Shown here piece after piece: positions 9,514-17,653 of a stretch of 64,000 nt of DNA. The stretch is from assembly GCF_005221305.1 (NCBI RefSeq), contig NZ_CP039887.1:1426001-1490000 (forward strand), written 5' to 3'. The stretch's first letter is position 1. Each line of letters begins with the position of its first letter. Origin of the DNA: Neisseria subflava. GTDB taxonomy: Bacteria; Pseudomonadota; Gammaproteobacteria; Burkholderiales; Neisseriaceae. Made by a program: the position numbers and the translations under genes. The notes under the pieces were generated by a model, which was not told where the DNA came from, did no database searches, and saw only the letters and a list, made by a program, of their open reading frames with translations.

Positions 9514-9528
9514 CATTTTGCCAAACCA

Positions 9529-10686
9529 TTAACCCGGACGACCATCCGAACGCGGACGGATCAGCCAAGGAATATATTTCCATGCATACAACAGCAGAGA
9601 TACGGCAAACAAGGCGGCGGAGCAACGGATACTGTGTATGTATGCCGTACCGCTCACAAAGGTAGCCAAAACACGGATAACCGTTGCGGCAATCATCAGC
9701 CAAAAGGCGACAGGAACCACTTTAGGCGGCGGATAAATAGAGTTGCCGGTATGGCCAAGCGCAGTTCGTGCCATCATGCCCAAAGTCAGCACGCCGATAC
9801 CGCCAACGCCGATAAGGTGTACGCCCAAATTCAGGAAACTTGAAATCCAATAAGAAATACCGACAGCAATCAAGCCCAAGCCTGTAAACAGATAGCCGGC
9901 AAACAAAATCCAAAGCATAGGCTCTTTCAGTACGGCTTTATACCACCAGCGGTACACCTGCACGGTAAAAATCACACCGGCAGCAAAAGAGAACAAAGCA
10001 GCCAATTCCGGCAATATGTTATGAGCCATCATCATGGCAGCCAGCATAGGCAGCCAAAGCGATGCGTGCGCTACCCATTGAGGGCTGGGAATTTGCGGTA
10101 CGTTCAAACGTTTGGACGTAAAGAACGAGATAATCCGCATACCGATCAAACCGATAAAACCGGCCACCATAATCAAACCGGATTGCAGACCGGTCATTAG
10201 CGCAATGGCATCAAACGGCTGCATTTTCATATGGAACGCGAAATGGGTACCGCCCAAAACAAAAATAGCAAATACGGCAACATAGTTGCGCTTGTTTTGA
10301 GAACGGATTACCGGCAAAGCCATACACACCGCGCCATACCAGAAAAAGATCGTACCGAATATACCGCTTGCCGTAGCACCCCAGCCGGGAATAAACGCAC
10401 ACAAACGCGCAAGCAGCCAAAATGCAGTCAAACCTGCCAACGCTTTACCACGTGTAGGCGGCTGGCCAGTCCAAGTTGCCACCGCGGTCAGCAAGAATGC
10501 AATGACAACCAATCCGGCGTAGCCCCAAATCATTTCATGGGCATGCCAATACAAACCCGGCAATTCAGGCGTACCCTGATAGCCGAAGCCCCAAAGCAAT
10601 ATAGACAATGCGCCATACAAAGCCGCCAACGAATAAAACGGGCGGAAGGCCATTGCCCATACAGGATGTTTGAACAAATCGTTCAT
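9529..10686 (-). CDS. nnrS: NnrS family membrane protein (nitric-oxide stress)
   Basis: A 385-aa polytopic membrane protein with about twelve hydrophobic segments and conserved histidines in WHAHEMIWGYAG and in the GTHFAFHMK segment. This matches NnrS, a haem- and copper-containing protein linked to NO metabolism and protection. I chose the ATG at 10684-10686 (MNDLFKHPVWAMAFRPFYSL) because the N-terminus matches the family and a GGAA purine run lies upstream. A TATAAT-like -10 element sits at 10712-10717 on the minus strand. It sits next to a hemerythrin-domain gene and nsrR, supporting an NO-related role. Confidence 0.88.
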   Translation of the reverse strand: MNDLFKHPVWAMAFRPFYSLAALYGALSILLWGFGYQGTPELPGLYWHAHEMIWGYAGLVVIAFLLTAVATWTGQPPTRGKALAGLTAFWLLARLCAFIPGWGATASGIFGTIFFWYGAVCMALPVIRSQNKRNYVAVFAIFVLGGTHFAFHMKMQPFDAIALMTGLQSGLIMVAGFIGLIGMRIISFFTSKRLNVPQIPSPQWVAHASLWLPMLAAMMMAHNILPELAALFSFAAGVIFTVQVYRWWYKAVLKEPMLWILFAGYLFTGLGLIAVGISYWISSFLNLGVHLIGVGGIGVLTLGMMARTALGHTGNSIYPPPKVVPVAFWLMIAATVIRVLATFVSGTAYIHSIRCSAALFAVSLLLYAWKYIPWLIRPRSDGRPG

Positions 10687-10728
10687 AGTGGTTCCTTCAA
10701 TTTTTATATCATTATAAAACAGCAACAG

Positions 10729-10755
10729 AGGCCGTCTGAAACTTTTCAGACGGCC
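10729..10755 (-). terminator. DUS-pair hairpin after the hemerythrin gene
   Basis: AGGCCGTCTGAAA / TTTCAGACGGCC forms a tight stem between the hemerythrin gene and nnrS. The T-run on the minus strand is weak, so termination may be partial. Confidence 0.55.
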
Positions 10756-10772
10756 ATTGATTCCCTTCCCTA

Positions 10773-11153
10773 TTACACATTCTCAGGCAAAGGCAAAAAA
10801 GGTTCAATCGCAGGAAAAAGCTCGCGTTCCTCAAAACGCGCATGATCGCGCAAAGTCACCGCAAAATCCTTATTCCATGATTCATTCATATATTCAGGAT
10901 GAGCCATCATCGCACGCAGCTTGGCATGATCACCTTCAAAACGCTGCCTCAACGCCGGATCAACCTTATCCCAATACGGCGCAAACATAGTTTCCTCTTC
11001 CAAAAAATGTGGCTCAAGCTCCGCAAAATGAGGATCCAGCTCCGCTTGATGGCTTTGCTCTGGCGTACGCAGGAGACGGACGCACAACGACAGCGAGCCA
11101 TGATGCTCACGGGAAAGTTCTATTAATGCAGGGTGGCGTTTCAAGGGTTTCAT
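10773..11153 (-). CDS. Hemerythrin (HHE) domain protein
   Basis: A 126-aa protein starting MKPLKRHPALIELSREHHGS. The motif pattern of H-HH near the N-terminus, EEETMFAPYWD, GDHAKLRAMM and RDHARFEERELFP supplies the His/Glu ligands of a hemerythrin-like di-iron site (about residues 8-118). I preferred this start because the extra ten N-terminal residues of the longer frame are not family-like. Hemerythrin-domain proteins of this size bind O2 or NO, or act in iron and redox stress. The flanking nnrS and divergent nsrR suggest an NO-response role. It is not the larger RIC/DnrN protein, since the ScdA N-terminal domain is missing. Confidence 0.82.
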   Translation of the reverse strand: MKPLKRHPALIELSREHHGSLSLCVRLLRTPEQSHQAELDPHFAELEPHFLEEETMFAPYWDKVDPALRQRFEGDHAKLRAMMAHPEYMNESWNKDFAVTLRDHARFEERELFPAIEPFLPLPENV

Positions 11154-11200
11154 AAGTTCGTTATAATGGCAACAGTCTATCAAACTGGATTAATTCAAAT

Positions 11201-11219
11201 GTTTCAGATATTATGAAAC
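11201..11219. promoter_or_regulatory. Palindrome in the hemerythrin/nsrR divergent promoter region
   Basis: GTTTCAGATATTATGAAAC is a 6-7-6 inverted repeat about midway between the divergent starts of the hemerythrin gene and nsrR. A -10-like TATAAT for nsrR lies at 11272-11277. It is positioned like an operator. It does not match the enterobacterial NsrR consensus well, so the binding protein is unknown. Confidence 0.4.
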
Positions 11220-11299
11220 CCAACCCCACATAAAGTCAAACGGCCCCTCTCCAAGTACTACGCTTTTGACATATAATAAAAATATCTAAAGAGCCAGCC

Positions 11300-11758
11300 A
11301 TGTATCTGACCCAACATACCGATTACGGATTGCGCGTATTGGTTTATACCGCCATCAATGATGACACCCTTGTCAATATCAGCACCATTGCCGAGACTTA
11401 CAATATTTCCAAAAGCCATTTGATGAAAGTGGTTACCTCATTAGTCAAAGGCGGATTTCTGGTCAGCGTGCGCGGCAAAGGTGGCGGTTTGCGCTTGGCG
11501 GATGTTCCAGAAAAAATCAACATCGGCGCAGTCGTCCGCCATCTTGAGCCGATGCAGGTTGTCGAATGCATGGGCGATAACAACGAATGCCTCATTACCC
11601 CATCCTGCCGACTGACCGGCATCATTACCGGCGCCATCAAAGCCTTCTTCAACCATTTAGATCAATACTCCCTGCAAGATCTTTTGGACAAACCAACCTA
11701 CGACATACTCTATACCCCGCGTATCCCGATCAACGAAATACGCAGAATGGTTGATTAA
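11300..11758 (+). CDS. nsrR: Rrf2-family nitric-oxide-sensing repressor NsrR
   Basis: A 152-aa Rrf2 protein. The N-terminal winged helix (residues 1-65, MYLTQHTDYGLRVLVYTA, with VRGKGGGLRLA) is typical. Three cysteines, C90, C97 and C103, in the C-terminal part are spaced as in NsrR and coordinate the NO-sensitive Fe-S cluster. In Neisseria NsrR represses denitrification and NO-detoxification genes until NO destroys the cluster. Divergent from the hemerythrin gene, with nnrS next, it may control that pair; this is inference. Confidence 0.93.
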   Translation: MYLTQHTDYGLRVLVYTAINDDTLVNISTIAETYNISKSHLMKVVTSLVKGGFLVSVRGKGGGLRLADVPEKINIGAVVRHLEPMQVVECMGDNNECLITPSCRLTGIITGAIKAFFNHLDQYSLQDLLDKPTYDILYTPRIPINEIRRMVD

Positions 11759-11845
11759 GTCTTCAGGCCGTCTGAAAAACAGTCCGGCTATATCAAAATA
11801 ATCATCAGCCTCTCAATATAGAGGGTGGTATTACTCGGAAAAATA

Positions 11846-11885
11846 AAAAATGCCGTCTGAAATTAAGATTTTCAAACAGCATTGT
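11846..11885 (+). repeat. DUS with a degenerate inverted partner after nsrR
   Basis: A perfect AT-type copy, ATGCCGTCTGAA, is followed by TTTCAAACAGCATT, a partner with base changes. It looks like an eroded DUS-pair terminator downstream of nsrR. Confidence 0.45.
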
Positions 11886-11959
11886 TAATTTTAAAATAAT
11901 AGAAAGATATCGACCAGAGCAAGCAAAAAGTAACTGCTCGCCATTTACTTATTTCCTAA

Positions 11960-12130
11960 TTAAAAAGTACGCCAAGTATCTTCCCAATCAACGTAACGGT
12001 CTTTTTCCAATACAAAATTGGGAACGTTATATACCAATCCCGGCTCAGGCGGCTGATAATCAAAATCAAATTTACCCTCAACAACTATAAAGATGTCAAT
12101 GTGATAAGCCCATTTCGGCCTAAAAAAGCA
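11960..12130 (-). pseudogene. 5'-truncated remnant of an unidentified coding sequence
   Basis: The minus strand is open from 12130 to a TAA at 11960-11962, giving about 56 codons and ending in VVEGKFDFDYQPPEPGLVYN and then VPNFVLEKDRYVDWEDTWRT-F. The aromatic/acidic composition and natural-looking end suggest the true C-terminus of a protein, but no in-frame start exists: an upstream TAA at 12131-12133 closes the frame. I read it as a leftover 3' end after deletion. The family is not recognised. It is more AT-rich than neighbouring core genes. Confidence 0.45.
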
Positions 12131-12228
12131 TTACCTAAATATGCTTTAACCTTTTGTATCCATTTTATAGGTTGATTTTTATGCTGTTGTTCACATTATA
12201 TTCCAACCCTTCACAAACCAATAAATAC

Positions 12229-12264
12229 AAAAATGCCCGAAGCCAAAAGCCTCGGGCATTTTTA
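12229..12264 (-). terminator. Rho-independent terminator downstream of the CAU tRNA
   Basis: The stem AAAAATGCCCGA / TCGGGCATTTTT with a short loop; on the minus strand it follows the tRNA directly. It can also stop transcription from the left. Confidence 0.8.
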
Positions 12265-12269
12265 ATATT

Positions 12270-12345
<76 letters not shown>

Positions 12346-12438
12346 GTCAAGAGTAGATGCGGATTATAGCATAACTTGTTGCTTGTTCAAGATGCCGGGC
12401 AAATGTTTCAGACGGCCTGTTGGTTTTCTATTCGGGCA

Positions 12439-13290
12439 TTATGCCGATACGCCCAATGCTTCCCAAACTTTCAAAGCGTCCGATGTTGCTTTGACATCGT
12501 GAACACGGATGATTTTCGCGCCTCTAGCCACTGTGGCCAAAGCGGCTGCGACGCTGCCGTGTACGCGTTTGGCGGCATCTTGTTCGCCTGTCAGTTCGCC
12601 AATCATACGTTTGCGCGATACGCCGATCAGAAGGGGAAATCCGGTTGCGTCCATCAACTCAGGCAAATGTTTTATCAGGGTGATGTTGTGTTGCAGGTTT
12701 TTGCCGAAACCGAAGCCGGGGTCTAGCGTAATGCGTTCAGGGGCAATGCCTGCTTGAACGCATTCTGTCGCGCGTGCTTTTAAATAACGCGCGACTTCTT
12801 CGACGACATCTTGATATTGCGGATTCAGCTGCATGGTTTTGGGCAAACCCTGCATGTGCATGAGACACACGCCCGTCTTCGGCTGTTGCGCCAGCAATGC
12901 GACTGCACCTTCATCACTCAATGCGGCAACATCGTTGATAATATCGACGCCGCCTTGCGCCAAGGCTTTTTCCATGATCACCGTACGGCGCGTATCCAAG
13001 CTGACGGGAACATTCCACTTGCCCACTTCCGCCAAAACCGGCTGCACCCTGGCCCATTCTTCTTCGAGAGAAACATCATCCGAACCCGGACGGGTAGATT
13101 CGCCGCCGATATCAAGAATATCCGCACCGTCTTTCAGCAGCTGCTCGGCATGTGCCAATGCTATTTGGACATTTTGCGAATAGGTGCCGCCATCGGAAAA
13201 TGAATCGGGGGTCAGATTGACGATGCCCATGATTTTTGGTTTGTCTAAGGCAATTTCAAATCGGCCTGCCTGCCAAATGTGCGTGTTCAT
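12439..13290 (-). CDS. folP: Dihydropteroate synthase
   Basis: A 283-aa TIM-barrel enzyme joining pABA and dihydropterin diphosphate in folate synthesis. Signature motifs are [16 protein letters not shown] (residues 20-35), [11 protein letters not shown] (60-70), the DPGFGFGK loop (190-197) and the C-terminal RVHDV. Residues at positions used for meningococcal sulfonamide-resistance calls appear wild-type: F31, P84, G194, and no Ser-Gly insertion after 194. It is a monocistronic minus-strand gene between the tRNA and ETF-QO. Confidence 0.96.
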   Translation of the reverse strand: MNTHIWQAGRFEIALDKPKIMGIVNLTPDSFSDGGTYSQNVQIALAHAEQLLKDGADILDIGGESTRPGSDDVSLEEEWARVQPVLAEVGKWNVPVSLDTRRTVIMEKALAQGGVDIINDVAALSDEGAVALLAQQPKTGVCLMHMQGLPKTMQLNPQYQDVVEEVARYLKARATECVQAGIAPERITLDPGFGFGKNLQHNITLIKHLPELMDATGFPLLIGVSRKRMIGELTGEQDAAKRVHGSVAAALATVARGAKIIRVHDVKATSDALKVWEALGVSA

Positions 13291-13320
13291 AATGCTTCCA
13301 TTGATGAAATAATAGGATAG

Positions 13321-13350
13321 AGGCCGTCTGAAACTTTTCAGACGGCCTTT
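13321..13350 (-). terminator. DUS-pair terminator after ETF-QO
   Basis: AGGCCGTCTGAAA / TTTCAGACGGCCT with a 4-nt loop, 25 nt after the stop codon. Confidence 0.7.
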
Positions 13351-13374
13351 AGGTTTTGACTTTAAAACAGTAAA

Positions 13375-15036
13375 TTACATTCCGCCGTAATTCGGTCCGC
13401 TCGCGCCTTCGGGACAAATCCAAGTGATGTTTTGCGTCGGGTCTTTGATGTCGCACGTTTTGCAGTGAACGCAGTTGGCGGCGTTGATTTGTAGACGCGG
13501 AGTGCCGTTTTCTTCGACAATTTCATATACGCCGGCCGGACAATAGCGGGTTTCAGGCGAGGCGTATTCTTTGTAGTTTACTTCTATCATGACCTGCGGA
13601 TTTTTCAGCACCAAATGGTCGGGCTGGTTTTCTTCGTGCGCAAGGTTGGCAAGAAAAACGCTGCTCAAACGGTCGAAGGTCAATACGCCATCAGGCTTCG
13701 GATAGTCAATCGGCTTGCATTCGGCTGCTTTTTTGAGCTGCTCGTTGTCTTTGCCGTGATGTTTCAAAGTCCAAGGGGCTTTGCCTCTGAAAATCATCTG
13801 GTCGATACCGGTATAGACGGAGCCGAGGTAAACGCCCCATTTGAATGACGGACGGACATTGCGTGCGGCATAAAGCTCTTGATACAGCCAGCTTTGTTCA
13901 AAGCGTTGCTGATAATCGGTAGCCTCTTTACCGCTGTCGAAGCTTTCCACTTCTTCGAGGTTTTCCAACAAAGGAAATACGGCTTCTGCGGCAAGCATGG
14001 CGGATTTCATGGCCGTATGGATGCCTTTGATGCGCGGCATATTCAGGAAACCTGCGGCATCGCCGACCAAAACGCCGCCTTTAAACGAGAGTTTCGGTAG
14101 GCTTTGCAAACCGCCTTCAATCAGCGAACGCGCACCATAAGCGATACGGCGGCCGCCTTCAAAGGTTTTGCGGATTTCAGGATGGGTTTTGAAACGTTGG
14201 AACTCTTCAAACGGCGACAAATAAGGGTTTTGATAATCCAAACCGACCACAAAGCCTACAGCGACTTTATTTTCGTCAAAGTGATAAATAAACGAGCCGC
14301 CGTAGGTTTTGCTGTCCAACGGCCAGCCTGCGCTGTGCATGACCAAACCGGGCTGATGTTTTTCAGACGGCACTTCCCAAATTTCTTTAATGCCCAGGCC
14401 GTAAGTTTGCGGTTCGCTGTTTTGGTCGAGCTTGAATTGTTCAATGACTTGCTTGGAAAGCGAGCCGCGACAGCCTTCGGCAAATATGGTTTGCTGCGCC
14501 CAAAGCTCCATGCCTAGCTGGAATGAATCGGTCGGTTTGCCGTCTTTACCCACGCCCATATTGCCGGTCGCAATGCCTTTGACCGAACCGTCTTCGTGAT
14601 AAAGCACTTCGGCAGCGGCAAAGCCCGGATAAATTTCCACGCCTAAATTTTCCGCCTGCTCTGCCAACCAGCGGACAACTTCGCCCAAGCTGGCAATGTA
14701 GTTCGCATGGTTGTCGAAATTAGGGGTAATCGGCAGGTTGAACGCTTTTTTCTTGGTCAGGAACACAACCCTGTCTTTCGTCACTGTGCGTGTCAGCGGC
14801 GCGCCTTTTTCTTTCCAATCAGGAATCAGCTCATTCAAAGAAATCGGATCGATGATAGCACCGGCAAGCGAGTGGGCACCGGCCTCCGAACCTTTCTCCA
14901 CCACACAAACGCTGATTTCGCGTCCATTCTTTTCGGCAAGCTGCTTGAGTTTGATGGCGGCGGACAAACCCGACGGGCCTGCGCCGACAATCACGACATC
15001 GTATTGCATACTGTCGCGTTCGATGGTTTCTGTCAT
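13375..15036 (-). CDS. Electron transfer flavoprotein-ubiquinone oxidoreductase
   Basis: A 553-aa ETF-QO. The FAD motif DVVIVGAGPSGLSAAIKLKQ is at residues 14-33, and a second flavin motif is GGVLVGDAAGFLNMPRIKG. A C-terminal 4Fe-4S site has cysteines in RYCPAG, NCVHCKTCD and WICPEG. It passes electrons from reduced electron-transfer flavoprotein to the ubiquinone pool at the inner membrane. No etfA/etfB genes are adjacent. Length is normal for the family. An internal DUS (about 14361) is read in frame. Confidence 0.96.
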   Translation of the reverse strand: MTETIERDSMQYDVVIVGAGPSGLSAAIKLKQLAEKNGREISVCVVEKGSEAGAHSLAGAIIDPISLNELIPDWKEKGAPLTRTVTKDRVVFLTKKKAFNLPITPNFDNHANYIASLGEVVRWLAEQAENLGVEIYPGFAAAEVLYHEDGSVKGIATGNMGVGKDGKPTDSFQLGMELWAQQTIFAEGCRGSLSKQVIEQFKLDQNSEPQTYGLGIKEIWEVPSEKHQPGLVMHSAGWPLDSKTYGGSFIYHFDENKVAVGFVVGLDYQNPYLSPFEEFQRFKTHPEIRKTFEGGRRIAYGARSLIEGGLQSLPKLSFKGGVLVGDAAGFLNMPRIKGIHTAMKSAMLAAEAVFPLLENLEEVESFDSGKEATDYQQRFEQSWLYQELYAARNVRPSFKWGVYLGSVYTGIDQMIFRGKAPWTLKHHGKDNEQLKKAAECKPIDYPKPDGVLTFDRLSSVFLANLAHEENQPDHLVLKNPQVMIEVNYKEYASPETRYCPAGVYEIVEENGTPRLQINAANCVHCKTCDIKDPTQNITWICPEGASGPNYGGM

Positions 15037-15111
15037 GGCGGTTCCTGTATTGTCATTATTGAATTTAATCCGCTAATTATACAGCCTGGACATATAGTTA
15101 CCAAATACAAC

Positions 15112-15153
15112 AAAAGGCCGTCTGAAACTTTACTCAAATTTCAGACGGCCTTT
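15112..15153 (-). terminator. DUS-pair terminator after exbD
   Basis: AAAAGGCCGTCTGAAA / TTTCAGACGGCCTTT with an 11-nt loop downstream of the exbD stop. Confidence 0.75.
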
Positions 15154-15168
15154 ACTGTGTTCAAAAGA

Positions 15169-15606
15169 TTATTGCGCTTTGGTTTCCGTTACAAAACCGA
15201 TTTTACTGATACCGGCTTCGCGTGCCGCTTGCAGGGCTTGGTTGACGTAATCGTATTCAACCGCTTTATCCGCCGCAATCGCCACAATCACATCTTCGTT
15301 TTTCGCTTTGGCCTCTTTCAGCTTGGCGGTTACCGTTGCCAAATCCACTTTGGCATCCGAATCACCGCCAACGACATAAGCACCATTGGCATCAATGCTC
15401 AAACGCAAAGGATCTTTAGGCTGCTGCTTGTCCTCTTTTGCCGCTTTTTCCGAAGCAGTCGGCAACTCCAAAGGAATCGAGTGGGTCAGTACCGGCATGG
15501 TAATCATAAATACAATCAGCAACACCAGCATCACGTCCACCAAAGGTGTAACGTTGATATCCGACATCGGCGCATCATCGCCGGAATTCATTGATCCGAA
15601 AGCCAT
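15169..15606 (-). CDS. exbD: Biopolymer transport protein ExbD
   Basis: A 145-aa protein with one N-terminal transmembrane helix (VTPLVDVMLVLLIVFMIT) containing the functionally essential Asp (D27). A periplasmic domain follows. It energises TonB together with ExbB using the proton motive force. It starts 3 nt after exbB, so the two are translationally close in the tonB-exbB-exbD operon. Confidence 0.95.
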   Translation of the reverse strand: MAFGSMNSGDDAPMSDINVTPLVDVMLVLLIVFMITMPVLTHSIPLELPTASEKAAKEDKQQPKDPLRLSIDANGAYVVGGDSDAKVDLATVTAKLKEAKAKNEDVIVAIAADKAVEYDYVNQALQAAREAGISKIGFVTETKAQ

Positions 15607-15609
15607 GGT

Positions 15610-16269
15610 TTAATCCTTTTGGTTCAGAAGGCGGACATGCAGGTCATGTGCAAATGCATCCATATCTTGCGCGATGGTTTTTGTACCGCGATTGAGGAAG
15701 TTGTACGCCAATACGGCCGGAATCGCCACAAACAGGCCGACAGCAGTCGATACCAAAGCTTCGCCAATCGGACCGGCTACCGCAGCAATGCTCATTTGGC
15801 CGCTTTCGCTGATGCCGATCAGGGCATGGTAAATACCCCAAACCGTACCCAACAGGCCGATAAACGGAGCGGTTGCACCGATAGAGGCCAAAGCGGTCAT
15901 ACCGTAGTCAAACTGACGCATGGTTTGGGTCAAACTGTTACGGATGTGAACGACCAAGTATTCATTCAAAGGCAATTCGTCAATCAGCGATTTGCTTGTC
16001 GTTTGACGGTAGTTTTGGTATGCGCGCAGAGATTCATCTGCAACACGGCTCATCGGTGCTTCTACCGCTTTGGCTTTTTGTACAGCATCAGCCAGCGTAA
16101 ACGCATTCAGCATCAACTCTTTTACCTGTGCATTGCCTTTTTTCGCTTTGCGGTATTTGATGCAGCGAATCACAATGACGCTCCAAGTCACCACACTCAT
16201 CAACAACATCAGGACAAATACACCAATCAGTACCACATCACCTGATTTGAAAACTAAACTTAAATCCAT
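15610..16269 (-). CDS. exbB: Biopolymer transport protein ExbB
   Basis: A 219-aa MotA/TolQ/ExbB-family protein with three transmembrane helices. The conserved segment [20 protein letters not shown] and the [18 protein letters not shown] helix are characteristic. It forms the proton channel with ExbD that drives TonB. It is the middle gene of the tonB-exbB-exbD operon, 102 nt after tonB. Confidence 0.95.
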   Translation of the reverse strand: MDLSLVFKSGDVVLIGVFVLMLLMSVVTWSVIVIRCIKYRKAKKGNAQVKELMLNAFTLADAVQKAKAVEAPMSRVADESLRAYQNYRQTTSKSLIDELPLNEYLVVHIRNSLTQTMRQFDYGMTALASIGATAPFIGLLGTVWGIYHALIGISESGQMSIAAVAGPIGEALVSTAVGLFVAIPAVLAYNFLNRGTKTIAQDMDAFAHDLHVRLLNQKD

Positions 16270-16371
16270 AATTTTTCCAAGTTAAAAATAAAATTAAAAT
16301 TTCTATCGGGTCATTTAAAATTATTTCCCAACAGCATATATTTTCCAATCAATCAGCTTAGGCCTAGATAC

Positions 16372-17301
16372 TTATTCGAGCGTGAATTTGACAGGTACTT
16401 TAAATTCAGTCCAAACGCTTGCATTACAGCTACCATCTTTAACGGCTTTACGCGCTGCATTATCCAGACGACTATAACCACTTGATTTATTCACACTAAT
16501 TGAATCCACTTTACCGCCGGGACCAACCAAGACTTTCAAAACAACCAAGCCTTCTTCACCATTTTCAGTGGATAGTGAAGGGTACGGAGGTCTTGGAATA
16601 TGGCAGGTTCCTTTTGCAGGATTGCCTTTACTGCTGCCGGCACCTGTACCGCTGCCACCACCTCCGCCACCGGTACCGGAACCATGTTCGCCTTTCGCAC
16701 CACCGCTGCCGGATCCGCTGCCTTCACCACGGCCGCTGCCTGTACCTTTCGTACCGCCGCCGTTGCCTTTTCCTTCTCCGCCCAAGGCTTTGCCTTCGCC
16801 GTTGCCTTTACCGTTTTCAGCAGTATTCGGCCCGGTTTTGCTGCCTGAGTATTCAGATGCTTTGGGAGATGGTTTAGGTTCTGCCTTCGGCTCTGGTTTT
16901 GGTTCAGGTTTTGGCTCGGGCTTCGGCTCTGGTTTAGGTTCCGGCTTAGGCTCGGGCTTAGGTTTCTCGATAGGTTTCGGTTTTTCCTTTTGCTGTACGA
17001 TATCCGCTTTTTCCTTTTTCGTTACCACAGGTTTGATAACAGGTTTGGGCGGCTCGACAGGTTTAGGTTTGGGCTTCGGCTTGGGTTTTGGTTGTTCGGG
17101 GGTAGGCTCGGGGGCGGCAGGTGCGCCTTCGCCTTCAGGGCTACCGTCGCCACCGCCGAAATCGCCCAAATCGACAAATTCAATATTCGCCATTTCGACA
17201 GGAGGCGGTTTGTGCGCGTGCCATAAAAGTGCAACCAAACCGACGTGAATCAACGCAACGGAAGTCACGACGGCTGGAGTTAAAATTCGTTTTTTATCCA
17301 T
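16372..17301 (-). CDS. tonB: Energy transducer TonB
   Basis: A 309-aa protein. The N-terminal anchor spans about residues 9-28 (AVVTSVALIHVGLVALLW). A long periplasmic Pro/Lys/Glu spacer with tandem EPKP units follows (about residues 80-150), then a Gly/Ser-rich stretch (about 155-230), and then a C-terminal TonB domain (YPSLSTENGEEGLVVLKVLV...). It transmits proton-motive energy from ExbBD to outer-membrane receptors such as the two encoded at 33.4-38.0 kb. It is first in its operon behind two palindromes resembling Fur sites. Confidence 0.95.
   Translation of the reverse strand: MDKKRILTPAVVTSVALIHVGLVALLWHAHKPPPVEMANIEFVDLGDFGGGDGSPEGEGAPAAPEPTPEQPKPKPKPKPKPVEPPKPVIKPVVTKKEKADIVQQKEKPKPIEKPKPEPKPEPKPEPKPEPKPEPKPEPKAEPKPSPKASEYSGSKTGPNTAENGKGNGEGKALGGEGKGNGGGTKGTGSGRGEGSGSGSGGAKGEHGSGTGGGGGGSGTGAGSSKGNPAKGTCHIPRPPYPSLSTENGEEGLVVLKVLVGPGGKVDSISVNKSSGYSRLDNAARKAVKDGSCNASVWTEFKVPVKFTLE
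16877..16972 (-). repeat. 12-nt tandem repeats encoding EPKP units in tonB
   Basis: About seven imperfect 12-nt units of the pattern GGYTCNGGYTTN on the plus strand encode EPKP on the minus strand. Copy number sets the length of the periplasmic spacer and may differ between strains. Confidence 0.8.
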
Positions 17302-17356
17302 AATTCCGTTATGTTAATAGCAACAATTCCCGTTTGCAAGTCGTTTTACAGTCAAA

Positions 17357-17374
17357 ATAAGCATTAATGCTTAT
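17357..17374. promoter_or_regulatory. Fur-like palindrome upstream of tonB
   Basis: ATAAGCATTAATGCTTAT is a perfect 18-bp palindrome about 55-73 nt before the tonB start, where an iron-regulated operon would carry a Fur site. Its match to the Fur consensus is partial. Confidence 0.5.
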
Positions 17375-17410
17375 ATAGAAAGTTTATAGACCTGCTGTTT
17401 TAAAGGCTGC

Positions 17411-17427
17411 ATATCATAATATGATAT
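17411..17427. promoter_or_regulatory. Second Fur-like palindrome upstream of tonB
   Basis: ATATCATAATATGATAT is a 17-bp palindrome with one central base, about 110-126 nt upstream of tonB. TGATAT/ATATCA arms resemble Fur half-sites. Confidence 0.45.
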
Positions 17428-17607
17428 TAGCTCTCATTACTAATATTATCAAACAAGCGGTCATCTGAAAAGATAAACGGTATTGCAAAAACCATCGCCT
17501 CTTACAATCTTTATGCCATCCGCACATCAGACTAATATTGAAACCTCATCAGACCGATAAAAATTCAAATGGTTTCAAATCATCTGTATTTTTTATCCAT
17601 AAAACAT

Positions 17608-17641
17608 CAGGCCGTCTGAAAACATTCTTTCAGACGGCCTG
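17608..17641 (-). terminator. DUS-pair terminator after xerC
   Basis: CAGGCCGTCTGAAA / TTTCAGACGGCCTG lies 13 nt beyond the xerC stop codon on the minus strand. Confidence 0.7.
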
Positions 17642-17653
17642 ACTCAAACCAAA

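Larger units (their letters stand above)
17302..17653. other. Intergenic region upstream of tonB, downstream of xerC
   Basis: This 352-nt AT-rich gap holds two strong palindromes (see the two Fur-like entries), a degenerate DUS near 17460 and a DUS-pair terminator for xerC. I see no coding sequence. Confidence 0.6.
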
